The position numbers and the translations under genes are program-made. Shown here one piece after another: positions 1 through 11,162 of a stretch of DNA of 64,000 nt (its first letter is position 1; each line of letters opens with the position of its first letter). The DNA comes from Archegozetes longisetosus. Taxonomy: Eukaryota; Arthropoda; Arachnida; Sarcoptiformes; Trhypochthoniidae. The notes below the pieces were generated by a model, which did no database searches, was not told the DNA's origin, and saw only the letters and a program-made list of their open reading frames with translations. The DNA lies in the NCBI GenBank assembly GCA_018873245.2, contig JAEMBT020000005.1:10180001-10244000 (forward strand). Direction: 5' to 3'.

Positions 1-367
1 GGAAACAGGAATAAATCAGACTCATTTCATATTGAATTAATGGTGAATTTTCATCGACTGGAGGTAAACTCAAATCAAATAATTCTATACCAAAATTGAG
101 AGATTTGGCAACTTCAATGAAGTAGAAGGCATTGATAGCCACTAATAACAAATTGTAGCACTGGATGAGTCTGATGAGCTTAAAAGGTTGCCGTTCTTGC
201 ATAAAATACGGAATAAAATTTGTGACTAATGCTAAATAGAGGAACAAAATACCGAACATAACATGTGGGCCATCATAGAAAAGTGGTAGATTCTTCACTC
301 TCGAGTCACCCAAGTCATACCACAGTTGATAAGAATAATATTTTAAATAGTTTACTGCCGTTTCCAT
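1..367 (-). CDS. ELO-family very-long-chain fatty acid elongase, 5' part
   Basis: ELO proteins are multi-pass ER membrane enzymes that perform the condensation step (malonyl-CoA plus acyl-CoA) of fatty acid elongation. Reading the minus strand from the ATG at 367, 122 residues stay open to the window edge. Recognisable family features are the DSRVKNLPLFYDGP stretch (the D-R-x-x-x-x-P-L signature after the N-terminus), a hydrophobic segment at about residues 38-56, the ER-QPFKL basic/aromatic loop, and the CYNLLLVAINAFYFIEV segment matching the family's YN-hydrophobic helix. An in-frame stop lies 22 codons upstream of the ATG, so this is the likely start. The catalytic HxxHH box and the C-terminus lie outside the window. 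Ordinary ELO proteins are about 260-320 residues, so a little over a third is visible. Confidence 0.82.
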   Translation of the reverse strand, partial: METAVNYLKYYSYQLWYDLGDSRVKNLPLFYDGPHVMFGILFLYLALVTNFIPYFMQERQPFKLIRLIQCYNLLLVAINAFYFIEVAKSLNFGIELFDLSLPPVDENSPLIQYEMSLIYSCF

Positions 368-2530
368 AACTGATTTGTTCGCCACTTCACTAACTTCAAA
401 GAAAATCTCAAAAAATGTGACTGATCGCTGGTTAAAACTTGGATTGAATAACTTTTAGATGATTTCTTTTATAGATTTCTACTTTTTATTAGATAAAGGT
501 TGATTTATTTTTCTAAAAATGTTCTTTTAAACACGGGTATACTACGTGGTTAAAAAAATTAAACTTTTTTCTTTTCATTTAGTATGTGTCTCGCAAAAAA
601 TGAGAAATAAACTTAGCATTCGTCTGGTTAAAACCCTGTCTCATTAAAAAAAAAGTCTGTTTAACTTCATGGCATCTGATTTGTGAGTGCGATAAATTAG
701 GTATACACTGTTTGAGGAAAAAATTGAAGACTAACCTTTTTAAAACTCAGACAACTATTTTATCATAAAAGTGATAGTTTTAAATTAAAATTTATTTTGT
801 ACACGTACAATTGGGCCTTAAACCAGGACTTGTTTTTATTGATTGGATTAAAAATTTCATTCAATTTGATGTTTTTCTGAAAATTACTAATATAAAAGTT
901 AGGAGTAAAAGCTTTTGCCTCAGCCGGTGTAGACTTTAAGAGTATGTTTCCTTCTGTCAGGAGTGAGTAATTTCGAATGCCCTTATTACTTTTTTCGAAA
1001 TTAATTTTCAATTGAAAATTTTACTTCTAGCTTCCTCAAATCCTATTATGTCTGAGTTCTTTTGAACTTGCCATTCTGTTTGATCAAAGCTTTATTATAC
1101 CCAAATAATTTTTTTCGCCTTAAAGTCGATATTCTTATTGCGAGAAATTTATTTACTCATTGACATAAGAGTCTTTCGAGGAATTGTCCCTCATTACAAG
1201 CGATAAAAAAAGTATGTGATGAGTGATTTGATAGAAACAGAACCAAAACCTTAAAAAAATAGCTAATTCATCTATGGGTGGATCAATATAAAAATAAATA
1301 ATTAGTTGGTGCCTCATTCTAAGATTTTGAACTAAGATTAGTAAGAAAAACATTTTGACTCAATCTTGCGATATCATTCGGTGATTTAATTGAATTCATT
1401 TAATATTTTTAACTAAAGGCAATTAGTGTTTAATTAATCTTTCACAGCAAAATAAGAGATTCGTCTCGTTTATTAATAAGCTTATTTAAGGTATTTTTTA
1501 AAAAAGGTCTTATGTCAAATTAAATATTATATGTTGTCCTTGGAATAAATGAACCTGTTGAGACACTAATGTGAGTTTAGACTCAATGGATGGCCAGTTT
1601 TTGCAGTTAGCAATAGAGATAATTAGAAAATTGTCTAGTACGTGTCAACAGACACTCGCTGCTGTGCTTTTTAAGTTTCGAATTATCTGAGAACTCATCA
1701 AAATAGTAATGACCAGTGTCAATGTTCTTTAGGCGTTAAATCTAAAATCCACGACAACGGCTCTAATTAATGAAATAGAAAATGAAAAATATTTTTTGGA
1801 GAGAACTTTATAACTTTTATGAATTTAAAAAGAAAAAAATGTTGGCATATCCAAAGTTATGATTTGCAAATTGTAACTCAACAATAGAGTTTAGATGAGA
1901 AATAAAAGTTAGATTCATTAGCGTTACCAATTATTAGTGTGAAAATTTTAAATATCTTAAATTAAACTTATAGTAAGCCTAAGATTCTAAATTTGAATGA
2001 TTTGTCAATTTGTTTCATACTTTATAATTTAGAATTTAAAAAATTATTCTATCATATTGACTGTATACATAAAATTCATGTTTCAGTGTACGTATTAAAT
2101 TTTAAATTACAAGTTATTCAAAGAATCAAAATAGTCAAGTATTCAAATCTAATTAGCGTCTAAAGAGCCACTGCTAACTGCAATCCAAAACAGTTGGCAC
2201 ATATCTAAAACTTTTAGAGGATCGTCACAAAAAAGTCAGAGCATTGTTTTTCCTATACTTTTGGATGAAACTTTGAGGCTACCAGTGATTCGAAAATTGA
2301 TTGGATCATGAAAATTCTGTTCCTAAGCAAACCTTAAGTTTTGATTCAGCAGTCGGGTTTGAAGAGCTTCAAAAAATGCATTAAAAGTTTAAATTTGACG
2401 AAAGTTGTTTCTCAAAAGAATATCTATTCGATTAGTTAACTTGTGATATTAAAAAGTTTTGTTGAATTTCGAAATGGTTTAAAATTGTAATTGTTCAATT
2501 TATATTAGGCTTAGAATATAATTATTATGT
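368..2530. other. Intergenic, AT-rich
   Basis: Upstream of the elongase exon. I see only short chance reading frames (the longest, at 763-1011 and 1153-1353 on the minus strand, are of low complexity and match no family I know). No RNA gene or clear repeat was recognised. Confidence 0.5.
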
Positions 2531-2623
2531 ATTTGAGAGTCACTAGTAAGCAGTACTTAAAACCCCAATCATAATTAATAGAAGCTCTTACAAGTCAGTA
2601 TTAATCACTAGTGGCACTCAAAT
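2531..2623. repeat. Imperfect inverted repeat, 93 bp
   Basis: Arms 2531-2547 (ATTTGAGAGTCACTAGT) and 2607-2623 (ACTAGTGGCACTCAAAT) are inverted copies with about two differences. The loop contains no gene. It may be a very small palindromic MITE or a chance hairpin. Confidence 0.4.
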
Positions 2624-3119
2624 ATGTATGAATCATATCATCAGCTTCAAAATAGCCTTCACTCATTTCAAATTCAATTTTACTATTAAACTAGAAAATT
2701 TTAAATAATTTATGGATTAGAGTAAAGTTAACCTTTCATATTTATGTCTATCATTTAACAGAGCTATATGCAAAAATATTAGCCAATTGAACAACTTGAG
2801 TAATAAAGATATTTAGTTTTAATGCTACTAGAATTTTCAACTGTTATTCTGATTCTTATTTTCTAAGAAAACAATTATCTTTTGAAAGAATTAATATTTT
2901 CTATTATGTATTACGCATCGACTCTTATTAGAATAGAAAAATTATAGAATTGTTGGTTGAAACCTCAAGATTGACGTAAACTTAATTCTATTCTGATCTA
3001 TATATGTTAAGTATTTTGTTATATGCTTATTTATTAAACGAGCTGAAAGTTCACCAATAGACGAACCAAGTTATACTACTATCGAAAGTAAAAATTTGAT
3101 ATCTATCTACTAATAGATA

Positions 3120-3295
3120 TTCAATTCTTCGGCCAATAATTGTTTTTCAATTGCCGAAGCTGCCAGTGGCTACTCTTGGTAACCATATTATTTTATCTTG
3201 AGTACACAACTAGTGATCTATTGATGAGCTAATGATACAAATATCTCGTTCCTACAGCTACACAGGCTCAGCTTTTAGATTGTCAAGAAAATAGA
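3120..3295 (+). repeat. Dispersed repeat, copy 1
   Basis: This segment, starting around TTCGGCCAATA at 3128, resembles 55105-55280 in the same orientation: shared blocks TTCGGCCAATA, AGCCAGT, GAGTACACAA/GAGTCCACAA, CTAATGATACAAATAT/ATAATGATACCTATAT and CCTACAGC/CCTACGAC occur in the same order. The copies are strongly diverged. No coding sequence or tRNA-like promoter boxes were recognised, so the class (SINE, MITE or other) is unknown. Confidence 0.45.
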
Positions 3296-5529
3296 GAATC
3301 AGAGATGCATATGGGCATTATTATGTAGACTAAATCATTTATTCAAATAATGTTTTGTTTTAGTTGTTTCTACAAAATTATTAAATGAAACTATTACAAA
3401 AGCCGATTCCGGCTAAATTATTGTTATTCAGGAATTGACCCGGCATGCTAGTGTCATGTTTATATAAATGTTTGGCCAAATAGAAAAGTTAGATGAAGAA
3501 GAGCTCCGAGATTAACATCGAAATTAACACTTTACAAACCCTTTAAAACCTGTCAAAGCATTTGAATTTTTTATCATAGCCTTTTAAACTAGGAAATATT
3601 TCCTACAAAATAATGAGGATTTTAATGAATTTAGTATCAATTTGATGACTTTATTTAAAACGAACTAGTTTCCTATTCAATAAGACAAAAGTTGAACAAA
3701 AATACGGAAGTAAAACTTTTTAGGTGACAAAAACTTCTGACAAAATGATTGAAGCCAAGGTTTTTGTTGCTTTTTGAAATATTAATAAAATGCGTTATCT
3801 TAATAGTTTCGTTTTTATGATTAAAAACAAAATGATTTCAAGTGAAATTTCAACATACTCTTGAACATGTTTTAAAAACATTCGCTTAGTTTTCAATAAA
3901 CTAAAATTACATGTATTTTTTAAAAAGTAAACCTAGCTTTCATTCACCCGAAAGCCTTCAAAAAGAATAACTTAATAGACGTCTGGAAATGGTGAAAAAT
4001 ATCTATTAAATATGTTAATCACTTAGAGTTGAGGCACTTAATAAATTGAGATCCACTTTCATTTGAATATATTTCTGACTAAGCATTGGTTTGTCATTTG
4101 CGACAATTTAAAATTCAAATCCAATACTGATTATAGAGAGTAAGAACTAGAGAGAGAAATTTTTTGCTCTCCCGTTGCTTCTCATTGCATGTCATTTGCA
4201 TTAAACGTCATTTTTGTTGCACTCATGCATTAAATGTAATTTCTTGTAAAAATAATTATATTTAAAGCATAGGACGAGGAGAAAATCCATTGGAAAAATC
4301 GATTTTAACTATCCTAGAAGTATATTATGTAAAAGTTTGAATTTTCTCTTTTTTAACCCTAGATATATGAGACATAATAAATAACTATAACTGAACAGCA
4401 ATTAGACGTTCATTGCCTGTAAAGACACTTCTTTGCAGTAATAGTGCAGATAATCTGCGCATTCTTGAAAAGAAAGCATTCTTGTTATTAAAAAATATAT
4501 ACAAATTTTATGCAAATCTCTAACTTTTTCGCGCCAAACATATTTTATTTATCAGCATATCCTTAAGGAAAGGTCAAAAATCGTGTTTTCTCTCTTATGT
4601 ATACAAAATATATGGATATTTACAAACAGAAAGTCCAGAAAAATCACTTTTCTGTATGTTTAATGTCCATAAGAGCTAGAAATAGTAGATTTATATTACA
4701 TTTTATATACAGAGTATTCTCTTGTATATGAATGTATTGTACAATAGCCGTAGAACTGGTGACTGATGGCTAACTCTAAGAATAAGAATGTTTCAAAAGG
4801 ATCACTAACTTGTATACACAGTACAGTATGAGTTGTACAACTAGGAGGCTACGAAAAACACATTTTATTTGTGTTATGTGCCATTCGATGCTCTTTCACA
4901 TTGAGAAGTTTGAATACAAGCTCAATATTTTTTACATGCATTCAAATCGTGGATAAAAAAATATAAAATTCATGTTAATTATCTTGTTTTTCAGTAGGAT
5001 TTTCAATGATAAAGCTTATCTTTTGATATTTTTCTTTCCTTTGGAATAGAATTGAAAAGATTTTTTGTATTAAATTCGTATAATAAGAAAATTAATTATA
5101 TAAATGGTTTTCACTGTATTTCTTTCTGTTAGAAAGTGTTAGAGAAACGAAGTCGAAGGCGTCAATGGAGTTAAGTCATTGATCACTAGTTGGTTTGAGT
5201 GTTCGGCATTTACTATAGTTTGCTCTTTAATCTGGAAATCAAACGAGACCTCGAGACCAAAAATAAAAAAAGAATTAACAAAAAGAATACGCTTTCTGTT
5301 AGAAAGAGAAATCACCAATGTGATTTTTGAAAGAAAAACTTAAGTGTCATCATTGTTCCTCTAGCACTTAACAGATTTATCGAAAATTAACTGTTCTCAT
5401 TTTTCTATTGTAGAGATCTTACATGGAACTTTTAGAATATTCTGGGACAAAACTAAGGAAAATACTCAATAGTTAGCTTATTTTACTTATCCCAAAAGAA
5501 TTTTTCTTTTATTTATGACTGTTTTGGAC

Positions 5530-5564
<35 letters not shown>

Positions 5565-6007
5565 CTGATAGTCAGCAAAAACTTATCTCATTTTAAGAAC
5601 TATAAGTGTAACTCTATTTCAAGTCCTTATATATAAACCAGGAGTTTATGTTCAGCCTTTGTTTCACAATATGTTTGTGGAAAATCTATACCTCCTTTTG
5701 ATGCCTAAGCCTTTTCTCCAAAATGAAGCCTCAAATATATTTGATGTTCAATTGAGAGTATAGTTTATATAAGTCTATAGCTTTCTCTCTCTTCGTTGAG
5801 CCTTTGCCAAAAATCTTATACTGGACTAAAACCGCTGGACAGCCATCAATTACTTTTAGAAGATAAAGTGCCTTAGGATTAGATATTAGCCACACTTTAG
5901 ACTTATATGTATTTCAAGAGATTTTCATTACTCTTCCCTTTTATACTCATTGAATCATTAGATGCCTTAACATTCGGATTATGTCATAATTGGTTCGAGA
6001 ACCTTTC
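3296..6007. other. Intergenic, AT-rich
   Basis: No gene recognised. It contains a GA microsatellite at 5532-5562; otherwise I see nothing specific. Confidence 0.5.
5532..5562. repeat. (GA)n microsatellite
   Basis: Uninterrupted AG/GA dinucleotide run of about 31 bases. Confidence 0.95.
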
Positions 6008-6226
6008 TATCATGTTATTTGTATCAAGCAAATTATGCTGATTCTGAATTCCATTATTGAGAATATTATTTAATACCGAATGAAAAATATTTTTATCTAC
6101 ATTTAAATTACTTTATAATTGATTTACATTTTTTATCATGTTATTTACTTGCACGATTTTGTTGATCCTGAACTTTATTATGGAGAATATTATTGAATTC
6201 CTAGAGGGAAAATATTTTCACTCTTT
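6008..6226. repeat. Degenerate tandem duplication, period about 127 bp
   Basis: 6008-6096 and 6134-6226 share TATCATGTTATTT, TGCTGAT/TGTTGATCCTGAA, TATTA-GAGAATATTATT and AAAATATTTT in the same order. A separate short repeat (TTATATGCAG units, 6256-6285) follows. No coding potential was seen. Confidence 0.6.
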
Positions 6227-6744
6227 TCATGCAGAATAATTTAAGGCTTATCACTGCTTATATGCAGTTTATATGCAGTTTATATGTATTCCATAAAAGA
6301 TAGAAACCCTTTTCTCCATCTCTGGAGTAAACAGTCATATAATAATCTGATCCCTAGTAAAGCCTGCCGTATATAATAAGAACACAAAAATTATTCCTAT
6401 AAACACTATTCTTCATTCATAACACACAAACAAAATAAGTATCAGAATCGGTCAGATTGTTAACAGAATATTCTCTACTCTATATTCAATGCGTGAAATG
6501 CATCAGAACCTTAAAACTTCCTTGAAGGAGCTGAGAGAAGTATTACGTGAAAAGAGATTAACTTTACTGCATATCTAAACTGCCTATGATTTCAATGGCA
6601 TCAGCAGAAAAACTTGGGTCTATAGAGAAGAGGAGAACCTAAATGTTTATCGGCTGATGAAAGGGATACGAGAAAGCTTTCCATAAAAGTTTTTCTTGTT
6701 TTCTTGCCTTTTATTTTGCTATTTTTGCTACCGATGTATTGATA

Positions 6745-7214
6745 CCGTAAAACCTAGTTATAATGATGCTTAAGGCTGGAGAATTGGGTTATTAACTTCC
6801 AGTATTCTATATCGAAATTTTAACACATCGAAAATCAGCTAATTTCTAATCATGAGAAAATCCAGCTGTCTGATTTTCAAATTAGCTTGAAAGATAAAAT
6901 CTTTGTATCTTATAACCAATGATTATATTAATACTCACTGTCCGAAAATTAATTTGAGTGAACTGATTTGAAAGATGAGAAAGTCGTCCAAGACTTTTAT
7001 TACTGTTTATATTTCTTTCGTTTGGTAAGAGATTATTTTTAAAACCTTTGACTTACCAATCCTGAATAAGTCTATTTTAAAATATCTAAAAATTTTAATG
7101 TTCTTTATAACTTCTTCCGTAGTGTAAAAGATTTTTAAATAAGTGATAAAACTATTTGTTATGAAATTTTCAAAAAATTTTGTATCAAAAGTTTGTTATG
7201 ACGAGGTTTTACTG
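6745..7214. mobile_element. pogo/Tigger-like MITE, about 470 bp
   Basis: The left end CCGTAAAACCTAGTTATAAT (preceded by TA at 6743-6744) and the reverse complement of the right end, CAGTAAAACCTCGTCATAAC, form terminal inverted repeats of about 22 bp. CAGTAAAACCTCGTTATAA is typical of pogo/Tigger termini, which duplicate TA. The right-hand TA is not preserved. No transposase is present inside, so this is a non-autonomous, decayed copy. Confidence 0.6.
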
Positions 7215-10200
7215 CAAAACTGTAGTATTGGGAGTGGAATAAAGAGTAAAACAAGAGAAAGAATGAGTTCACTTTTCAAGCAATCCAAAAAAGATTTATC
7301 CGAAAGAGAGCTTATATAAGCGAAAACTATGCACCCATATTATAGGGTTGTGATTATAAGCCCTTTCGCTACTCTATTTCCAGTTCAGTGCACCGACTAT
7401 TCGATAGCTTTTGATCTGTAAGAGTTAGTCTCTGCCTTGTATATATATACTACTCATATAGTAGAAAAATATATCGCCTCCCAAACCAATTATTTCCTGC
7501 AGTGAGCATTCATACTGTACTAGTATTAAAACTGAGTCAAAGTTTTAGGGATCAGACATTCCTGACATTTAGAGCTTGATCCTTGGAAATAATAGGAAAT
7601 TAATGCGCGAAAAATTGTAATTTTTTCTATTTGAAATTCCAAAGTAATAAATAGAGTAAAGGCTTTAGTAAAATCGACATTTTACCCATATTTTAATCTG
7701 GACTTCACAAGTATTCTTATTTTTTATAATCTTGAACTTAATTTTTCTTTAATTGAAGTTTATCCACAAAAAATCTTTCATTTTCATAAATATTCTTCTG
7801 GAGAATACTAAGTATTTCTAAATTTCGATATGTATTCAGTACTTGAACATTTATTTACATACGATATAAGCTTAAAAATTGCGACAATATTTATGATGAC
7901 CATTATTTTTCACAGCCTATTCTTATATCAGAATTTTTATTACATAAATATAGGGTCCGCTCATATGTTTGCAACATAACAAAAATAAATAAAACCTATT
8001 ATAATAATTCATATGTTCTTATTTTTCTCCAATATTTTAATAATAGAATCAAATCTATTCTTACAGGCAGGAAAAGTTCTGTATATATTTATTCTCTAAA
8101 GAAGTCATTCTTTTGTACTCCATATAAAGAAAATCCAATATCAGTAGAGCTACAGATATATTTTGAGCTTAAAATTTATTAATATTTTTTATATATGTTT
8201 ATAGACATAAATTTTGGTCACTTTAATATACAGGAAGAAAAAGATGTTGAGCAATAAATATAACTGCAATTCATAATAGGGCAGAAAAAGGCTTAAAGCT
8301 ATAAAAAATGTGAGTTTTTATATAAATAAATATAAGAAAATCCTGTATTCAAAGGGATGTATGGGTCCAGTAATGGAGTTTGAGCTTCGAGACAGTCGTT
8401 AGTTCTCTAGGAATGCATTTGTCGGATCTCAAGCCGAGAGATGTTGAGAATAATGTGAATTAAACTCATGGGTAGAGTATAGGAGAAAACAAGCTGCTAG
8501 CTGTGGACGCCAAATCTGTTCGGAAGAAAGGCTTGTTTTCTCACAATGTGTATATGATTTTGTGAGCTCTAGTAGGCTATGCAATGCATTTGATGCTCGA
8601 TTGGCTAATAGTTAGTAAACACAATCAGAAATCCTGAGTACTTTTGCAGAAGTTGAGTAAACTGTCTATAACTTGATATTTAGACTATTTACGAATGAAA
8701 ACTAGTGTTGGTTTGATATAAGAAACAGAAGTAGAAGTCGAATGAAAGGTTATAATAAATTTCATTCAAATTTTTTTAAAATTATCTATTCAAGTTGTCG
8801 TTTGAACCCATCTTGGTTAGACATTTATTCATTCTATGAAAAAATGATAAACCTCATCATTCGTGGTGTCTAATCAGGAGCAATTAATGGCGGAGTTATT
8901 CATAAGGTTTTTGATGTAAAAAAGATTAGAGCACGTCAAATCAGTTGACAGCTTTAGCTACAGTTTTCACAGAGAGAATAGTTTGCAGAAAAAGTAATTA
9001 AATTTTCATTTCTATCAAGCTAAACATGATTTGAGTGAAATATTTTTGCATAACTTCAAAAAAATATTCGAAATTTTGTCTTACACTCCAAATTATTAAC
9101 TTCAGATATTTTAATTCGATTTAGTTATAATCATATTAAGTAAGCTAGTTTGCCGATTGGTTCAAAAGTTTAAATGGCAAAAATTTTCATTTTATGAAGA
9201 GCAAGTTTTTATTTGAATAATTTTCAGTATGAATGATTTGAAATAGAGTATCAGTTTGATACTTAAAAAGCAGAAACAAAGAAGATATAGAAATTGAATC
9301 AAAATATTTTACTAAGAGTCAGAGCAATCGAAAATCAAATGATAGTTTTGGAAGCTATACAACATTAGTTGAGGCTTAATTTACTAGAGAATAGCGCTTG
9401 AGTTGAGATGAAAATTTTTCTGATGAATAGACTTTGATTTTCTATTTTTGTTCTCGTGTTTACACCTCTTTGTATCGATACTTTGAGTACAGAAGTGAAT
9501 GTTTAACATTGTTTAGGAATCACGTGATTTTTATTTCTATAGTCCGTTTATATGGAGAAAGGCATTTAAAAGATGTCAAATTTTTAACAAGTCATAAAAG
9601 ACATGTTTAACAGTAATAAAATCAGAGATTTTGCATGCAAGTCAGACAAACTGCTTTTTATCACTTTTTTAGTGACGTTAAGAATCTGTTGATAAGTCTA
9701 TCAAAAAGTTTTTTTTGTAATAAAAACTTTCGACAACTAATAGAAGAAAATTGATTTCAAGCGAAATTATAGGCAGAGATTTCTGAAGGCTTCTACTCTG
9801 TACGCATAAATAATTGAAAGAATGCTCAGAAAAATACAAATCGAAGAGAACAAATAAAGTAATAAACAAAGTAGTGTATTTAACCTCAATATTAGCTCGA
9901 GATAGAAGTCGGAAAGAATTTGCTTATGGTGCTTTATATTTGTCAAAACTTCATAGGATTTTAAAAAGAGAACTGACGTTCAATTTATTTACTCTACTAG
10001 AGAGGAAAAGTTCTGTTCCTCTTGAGAGCTAAGTATAAGTGAGATGAAAAATATCTTTATGTTTATATTAGTTTGTCTGTCAAAACCACTCACATCCACA
10101 TCACAGCCGATAAATCTTTAGCATTATTTATAATTTAAGAGTTAGTAATATATTTTTAATATCTTGCTATGCATTTAAGTTTTTCTGTAAAAACAGGTCA

Positions 10201-10797
10201 AACGACAGCTTTTATATAGTCTACATAATACGTTCTTCAGCAAACTGTTTATTTTATTTAAGCAGAATTTATTTACTATTCTCAATTCTATGCCATCCAT
10301 TAATATTTAGAGCAAATTAATAAAAAAAATTTATTTAGAAAGTGTAACAAATTGTCTTATATCTATCTTGAGATATTTTTTCTAGTTGGTGATTATTATT
10401 TATGCCAAACAGTATTCAAAGTGTTGAAAAGCCTATTAATATTTATTATTTATTTTGAAAATTGCACTTTTTAAGCAATTAAACAAAAAAAGATTTATGA
10501 AAGAGGAATGCTACCAATTGTTTATAAAATTCGAATCTATCTGTCCAATTATAAAGCAAGTAAGATATTCAGTATTTTAGCTTATATTTCGAGCTAGCTT
10601 ATTTAATACATCTAAAAGTTTTGTATCACTATTTACTTCAAAATTTTCATTTGAAGGATTAGAAAGACAAAGTTAAATAACTTATTAAAGCCCCACTGAT
10701 CATTGGCTCAACGGAACTATCAAAAGATTAACGCTAACTCCGAGATAATAAATGTTAAACTTTAGGTTCCATATTATAGTTGAGGGCATTGATATAA
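7215..10797. other. Intergenic
   Basis: No gene recognised. A somewhat less AT-rich patch lies at about 8340-8600 but every frame in it is short. Reading frames at 9678-9869 (minus) and 9814-10032 (plus) overlap each other and look like chance. Confidence 0.45.
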
Positions 10798-10968
10798 ATG
10801 CAAACTGACAATTTGTTAACCGAATTCACTAATAGGTTGAAAAAGATTTTGAATGCGATGCAATTATTTCAAGCTCAGGATAGTTCAAAGTATTTATCGA
10901 TCAGAAATAAGTTTACAATTGTTCAAAGACAGGTAGATTTTATTATAAATGTTACCTCAATTTTCTAA
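10798..10968 (+). CDS. Unrecognised small ORF or exon (56 codons)
   Basis: ATG at 10798 opens 56 codons. The translation is protein-like (begins MQTDNLLTEFTNRLKK, later QLFQAQDSSKYLSIRN) rather than low-complexity. A possible donor (CAG followed by GTAGAT) at 10932/10933 would make a 45-codon exon. The first codons have an inverted relative on the minus strand at 11124-11161 encoding the same TDNLLTEFTNRLK string with changes only at third positions. I do not recognise the family; it could be an exon of a host gene or of a decayed mobile element. Confidence 0.3.
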   Translation: MQTDNLLTEFTNRLKKILNAMQLFQAQDSSKYLSIRNKFTIVQRQVDFIINVTSIF

Positions 10969-11162
10969 ACAAAATTTCCATCGTTTTATCATATTACCCA
11001 AAAACTTTCAAACGTCCAGCCATTAATTTAACTGTTTTATAAAAACTACTTTCAAAACAAAGATATGAAAATTATTCATTGCATTCTGTGCTTATTTCCA
11101 ATGATTAGTAACATTCCATAACGTTTTAACCTATTGGTGAATTCTGTTAACAAATTGTCAGT
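10804..11162. repeat. Inverted repeat with about 40-bp arms
   Basis: Arm 10804-10844 and arm 11123-11162 are inverted copies, roughly 90% identical over 38-40 bp, with about 280 bp between. Weaker similarity continues (GAATGC-GATGCAATTATTTCA against GAATGCAATGAATAATTTTCA). This could be the footprint of a foldback element or of a duplicated, inverted exon. Confidence 0.6.

Noticed and set aside
763-1353. Minus-strand frames of 82 and 66 codons upstream of the elongase exon
   Set aside because: They are AT-driven composition without motifs or splice signals that fit the elongase; probably chance.
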